The position numbers and the translations under genes were made by a program. Positions 61,350 to 64,000 of a stretch of DNA of 64,000 bases are shown piece after piece; position 1 is the first letter of the stretch; each line of letters starts with the position of its first letter. The stretch spans positions 3,961,501 to 4,025,500 of the forward strand of contig NC_011420.2 in the NCBI RefSeq assembly GCF_000016185.1. The letters run 5' to 3'. The DNA comes from Rhodospirillum centenum SW (GTDB lineage: Bacteria > Pseudomonadota > Alphaproteobacteria > Azospirillales > Azospirillaceae). The notes beneath the pieces are model-generated. The model saw nothing but the letters and a program-made list of their open reading frames with translations. It was not told where the DNA came from and did no database searches.

Positions 61350-61837
61350 CGCGGCGGGGTGGCGGGAACCGGACCGCCGGGGACGGCGGTGTGTTGATTT
61401 GCGAATGATTATGACTTGATCGCGCGTCCGGCAAGCACGCCGCTGCAGGGCAGGGCTGTGGCAAAGTCACAGGCAGAGCGCCGGTGCCCCGGGGTTTGCC
61501 GGCACCGGCGGAACCTGACGTGATATCGGCCGGGTCGCTACCGGATATCGGAAGGTCCCGGGCGATCCTCGCGTTCCACGCCGCGGTGACACCACTGAAC
61601 CTGTTCCGTCCGGTGGAAGTCGCGGCTCGGAATCCTGGCACGAGAATTAATGGTTAATGCCCCTCTGCAGTAAACAACTCCTTATGGTTTCCGGAAATAT
61701 TGAAGTTCTGGCGGGCCATTGTTAAAATTCGGACATGTCTCTGCCATGCATTTCTTTCCTCCTGCGGCGCACACGCTGCCCGGTCCGACGGACCGGCCGC
61801 GGCGGGCCGTGCGGCGGCCCCTCGGCGCGGTGAGGCC
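61350..61837. promoter_or_regulatory. Divergent region between sigma factor 2 and the TPR gene
   Basis: 488 bases without a convincing gene. A Fur-like element is at about 61395-61416. The right part is A/T-richer, with TTAA-TGG-TTAA (61647-61657); ATGGTTAA is the reverse of the CtrA-type half-site TTAACCAT. The palindrome TTCCGGAA is near 61690. Confidence 0.45.
61395..61416 (-). promoter_or_regulatory. Fur-box-like element before sigma factor 2
   Basis: GATTTGCGAATGATTATGAC lies about 50 bases from the sigma start. Its reverse strand contains ATCATTCGCA, identical to the core before exbB. This is the best match between two sites in the window. Confidence 0.55.
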
Positions 61838-63664
61838 ATGAGGCGACCGGACCGGACTGCTGCCGGCCCCCTCCCGGAACTGCTGCGCCTGGGACTCCGG
61901 GCGTGGCGGGAGGGCGACCTGATCCTGGCCGGACGTCTGGCGCGGCAGGTACTCGATCTGGCGCCCGGGCAGGTCAGCGCCCTGCATCTGCTCGGTCTCG
62001 TGGCGCGCGACGGCGGCGACGGGGACGAAGCCGTGCGGCTGCTGCGTGCCGCGGTTGCGGCAGCGCCCGGTGATCCGGACCTGCTCTGCGATCTCGGTGC
62101 CCTGACGTTCAAGCAGGGCGCTGCCTCCGAAGCGCTCGGTCTGTTCTCCCGGGCCGCCATGCTGGCCCCGGACAGGGCTGCCCCGTTCCATGCCATGGCA
62201 GGGGTCCTGGAGGCGCTGGGCCGGACGGAGGAGGCTGAAGCCGCCCTGCGCACGGCACAGCGCCTTTCGCCGGTCGATCCGGGGGTGGCGGCGGATCTCG
62301 GGCTGCTGCTGCTCCGCTCCGGCCGGCAGACGGAGGCGCTCGACCTGCTGCGCCGGGCATCGGTGCGCTGTGGCGCCTCCGTGGCACTCGCCCAGGCGCA
62401 GGGGCTTGTCCTGCTCGCCCTGGGCCGGACGGAAGAGGCCATCGTCTGGCTGCGCCGGGCCGTGGCGCTGGAGCCTGACCGGGCCGATCTCTGGACCGGG
62501 CTCGGGCGGGCCAGTGCCGAGGCGGGGGCCGCCGCGGACGCGCTGCGTGCCTTCCGTCGGGCCACCGCGCTGGCTCCGCTGGATGCCGAGGCGCACGCCC
62601 GGCTCGGTCGCTTTCTCTGCCGTCTCGGTCGGCAGGGGGAGGCGATCCACGGCTACCGGGAGCTGGAGCGGTCCCTGCCGCCTTCTGCGGCCCGCAGCCG
62701 CCTGATCGCGGACGGGGAGGCTGCGTTCGGCGATCCCGAGCGCGCCCTCGGCCTTTTCGATTCGCTGCTGGCGGAGGGCGGTGACAGCCCCGCAGCCCGC
62801 GCCGCCCTCCTGGGCCGGACTGCGGCGCTCCATCTCCGTCTCGGGCGGCCGCGCGCAGCGTGGGCGCAGGCGGAAGCGGCGCTGGCGCTTGATCCCGTCT
62901 GTTCCGGCGCACTCCTTGCCGGTGCGGAGGCCGCGCTGCGCGACGACCGTCCGCACGCGGCCCTGGAACTGGCGCGGCGGGCAACGGAAAGCGGCAGGCC
63001 ACGGGCCGTGGCCCTGATGGCAACGGCCTTGCAGTGCCTGGGTGATCCGCTCGGGCGACGCCTCGCCGACCCTGCGGCGCTGGTCCGGGTGGAGGATCTG
63101 CCTCCCCCGCCGGACATGGGGGGACCCGACGGCTTCCGGCGAGCGCTGCTGGAGACGCTTCTGCCGCTGCATGCCGTGCCGGAGGCCTCGACGGGTCCGT
63201 CGCCGCTGCTGGAATCGCGGACGGTGGGCAACCTGTTCGCCCGGCCGGCGCTGTCCGCCCCGCTGGAGGCGCTGCGCCGGCAGATCATGGCGGCACTGGA
63301 CCGTCATCTCGCCGTCCTTCCGGTCGATCCGGAGCATCCGGTGCTGTGCCGTCGGCCGGCGCACCTGCGCATCGTGGACTCCTGGTCGGTGCGTGGCCGT
63401 CGCCGCGGCTGTGCCGCCGACCCCGACCAGGGACAGGGATGGCTGTACGGCATCTACCACGTCGATGCGCCGGCCGATGCCGGCAGCCTCAGCTTCGGCC
63501 GCCCTCCCTTCGGGACCGGACCCGGGCCGGACCTCCCCTTTCTGGTCCCGCCGCGTCCCGGCCGGCTGGTCCTGTTCCCGTCCTTCCTCTGGCACGGAGC
63601 GGTGTCGGGAGAGGGTTCCTGCGTCACCCTGGCCTTCGAGGCGGCCCCCGCCGACGGAGCATGA
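61838..63664 (+). CDS. TPR protein with degenerate 2OG-Fe(II) oxygenase-like domain
   Basis: 608 residues from ATG 61838. About ten TPR units (about 20-440, for example EALGLFSRAAMLAPDRAAPF) precede a C-terminal jelly-roll domain (about 500-600) like the putative 2OG-Fe(II) oxygenase family (DSWSV, GWLYGIYHV, GRLVLFPSFLWHG). The usual HxH iron ligands before GxxxGVYYV are replaced (ADPDQGQGW), while the distal His remains. Loss of activity is therefore likely. A binding or scaffold role is possible. It is transcribed toward the Hfq-like gene. Confidence 0.8.
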   Translation: MRRPDRTAAGPLPELLRLGLRAWREGDLILAGRLARQVLDLAPGQVSALHLLGLVARDGGDGDEAVRLLRAAVAAAPGDPDLLCDLGALTFKQGAASEALGLFSRAAMLAPDRAAPFHAMAGVLEALGRTEEAEAALRTAQRLSPVDPGVAADLGLLLLRSGRQTEALDLLRRASVRCGASVALAQAQGLVLLALGRTEEAIVWLRRAVALEPDRADLWTGLGRASAEAGAAADALRAFRRATALAPLDAEAHARLGRFLCRLGRQGEAIHGYRELERSLPPSAARSRLIADGEAAFGDPERALGLFDSLLAEGGDSPAARAALLGRTAALHLRLGRPRAAWAQAEAALALDPVCSGALLAGAEAALRDDRPHAALELARRATESGRPRAVALMATALQCLGDPLGRRLADPAALVRVEDLPPPPDMGGPDGFRRALLETLLPLHAVPEASTGPSPLLESRTVGNLFARPALSAPLEALRRQIMAALDRHLAVLPVDPEHPVLCRRPAHLRIVDSWSVRGRRRGCAADPDQGQGWLYGIYHVDAPADAGSLSFGRPPFGTGPGPDLPFLVPPRPGRLVLFPSFLWHGAVSGEGSCVTLAFEAAPADGA

Positions 63665-63805
63665 CGGAGGGACCGGCCGGGGCGGGCGGTTGTCCACGCT
63701 GTATGCGCGGCCCCGGTCCGCGTGCGAACCCGTTGCAAAGGTGACGCATTGCCCCGATAGTCCGATCGCCCTAGGGTGCCCGGAAGACAAGGAGTCATCA
63801 GGTCT

Positions 63806-64000
63806 ATGGCGTTTTCGGAAGCCCTTCAGTCCAAAGTTCTTGATGTACTGCGGACCGGAGGAACAGAGGTCACCGTGTTCCTGGTCACGGGGGTCAGACT
63901 GGTCGGGCGTATCGTTGCGCACGACGCCTACAGCCTTGCCCTGACCGGGCATGGCGGTGGTCTGCAACTCATCTACAAGCATGCCGTGACGACTCTGGTT
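63806..64000 (+). CDS. Hfq-like Sm protein, 3' end beyond the window
   Basis: An open frame starts at ATG 63806 with AAGGAG upstream and runs off the window after 65 codons. Residues VTVFLVTGVRLVGRI and LIYKHAVTTLV are the Sm1 and Sm2 motifs of Hfq. Compared with canonical Hfq, the rim Arg patch is reduced to one Arg (VLRTGGTE in place of LRRERVP), NG becomes TG, and the Sm1 end FDxF becomes HDAY. The proximal Gln and the YKH triad remain. It may be a divergent paralogue of the main Hfq. Confidence 0.8.
   Translation, partial: MAFSEALQSKVLDVLRTGGTEVTVFLVTGVRLVGRIVAHDAYSLALTGHGGGLQLIYKHAVTTLV

Noticed and set aside
61682-63982. A 766-residue minus-strand frame opposite the TPR gene
   Set aside because: Arg/Gln/Gly-rich shadow; the plus strand has regular TPR repeats and the Hfq-like gene.
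1-64000. tRNA, rRNA, insertion sequences or prophage genes
   Set aside because: I looked for tRNA-like T-loop sequences, transposase or integrase motifs and phage structural genes in the gaps and frames and saw none I could support.

Overview
The window is a 64 kb piece of a very GC-rich chromosome. It has tightly packed operons with ATGA and TGATG junctions, two ECF sigma/FecR pairs, large chemoreceptors, HutW/HutX, and a short-chain-acyl type Xre regulator. This fits an alphaproteobacterium of the Rhodospirillales, close to Azospirillum or Rhodocista. That placement is an inference from gene content and base composition; no rRNA or tRNA gene is visible.

Layout. 1-6.4 kb: the 3' part of an ScfR/RamB-like regulator, then a leftward iron module (ECF sigma, FecR, STN-type TonB receptor, PepSY membrane protein). 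6.6-10.8 kb: a beta-CASP metallo-hydrolase, a small HExxH protein, a RES/Xre toxin-antitoxin pair and an unknown gene. 10.8-33.1 kb: one leftward five-gene operon. It starts with a 5368-residue DUF4347/cadherin-like/Ig repeat adhesin, followed by TolC, HlyD, a GAF-like-HlyD fusion and an M50-protease-HlyD fusion, with no ABC transporter. 33.1-36.6 kb: an AT-rich regulatory gap with a perfect TTAA-N7-TTAA CtrA-type site, a PAS_5 protein, and a soluble protoglobin-MCP-PilZ-CZB receptor. 37.0-40.3 kb: a two-gene SIR2-HerA anti-phage module of lower GC. 40.3-46.6 kb: carbonic anhydrase, di-haem peroxidase, a three-gene unknown cassette encoding two paralogous membrane coiled-coil proteins, and a transmembrane MCP. 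47.1-49.2 kb: exbB-exbD-tonB. 49.2-54.9 kb: a leftward TonB receptor, ABC ATPase, permease and DUF4857 operon. 55.2-58.2 kb: a DmeF-type metal exporter and hutW-hutX for haem handling. 58.2-61.3 kb: a second ECF sigma/FecR pair, split by a HerA-like ATPase gene. 61.8-64 kb: a TPR protein with a degenerate oxygenase tail, and the start of an aberrant Hfq-like gene cut by the window edge.

How it fits together. Much of the window concerns iron and haem: two TonB receptors, the ExbBD-TonB energiser, two FecI/FecR systems and HutWX. A related element with the half-site CATTCGCA/TGCGAATG sits before sigma factor 2, exbB, the second receptor and probably the giant adhesin, and a diverged version lies before sigma factor 1, which suggests a shared Fur-family input. 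The main candidate for an undescribed system is the adhesin operon. A giant repeat protein with a caspase-like His/Cys DUF4347 head is translationally coupled to TolC and HlyD proteins and to an intramembrane M50 protease fused to an adaptor, but there is no recognisable energy-coupling ATPase. Two other modules, RES/Xre and SIR2-HerA, belong to families that consume NAD+.
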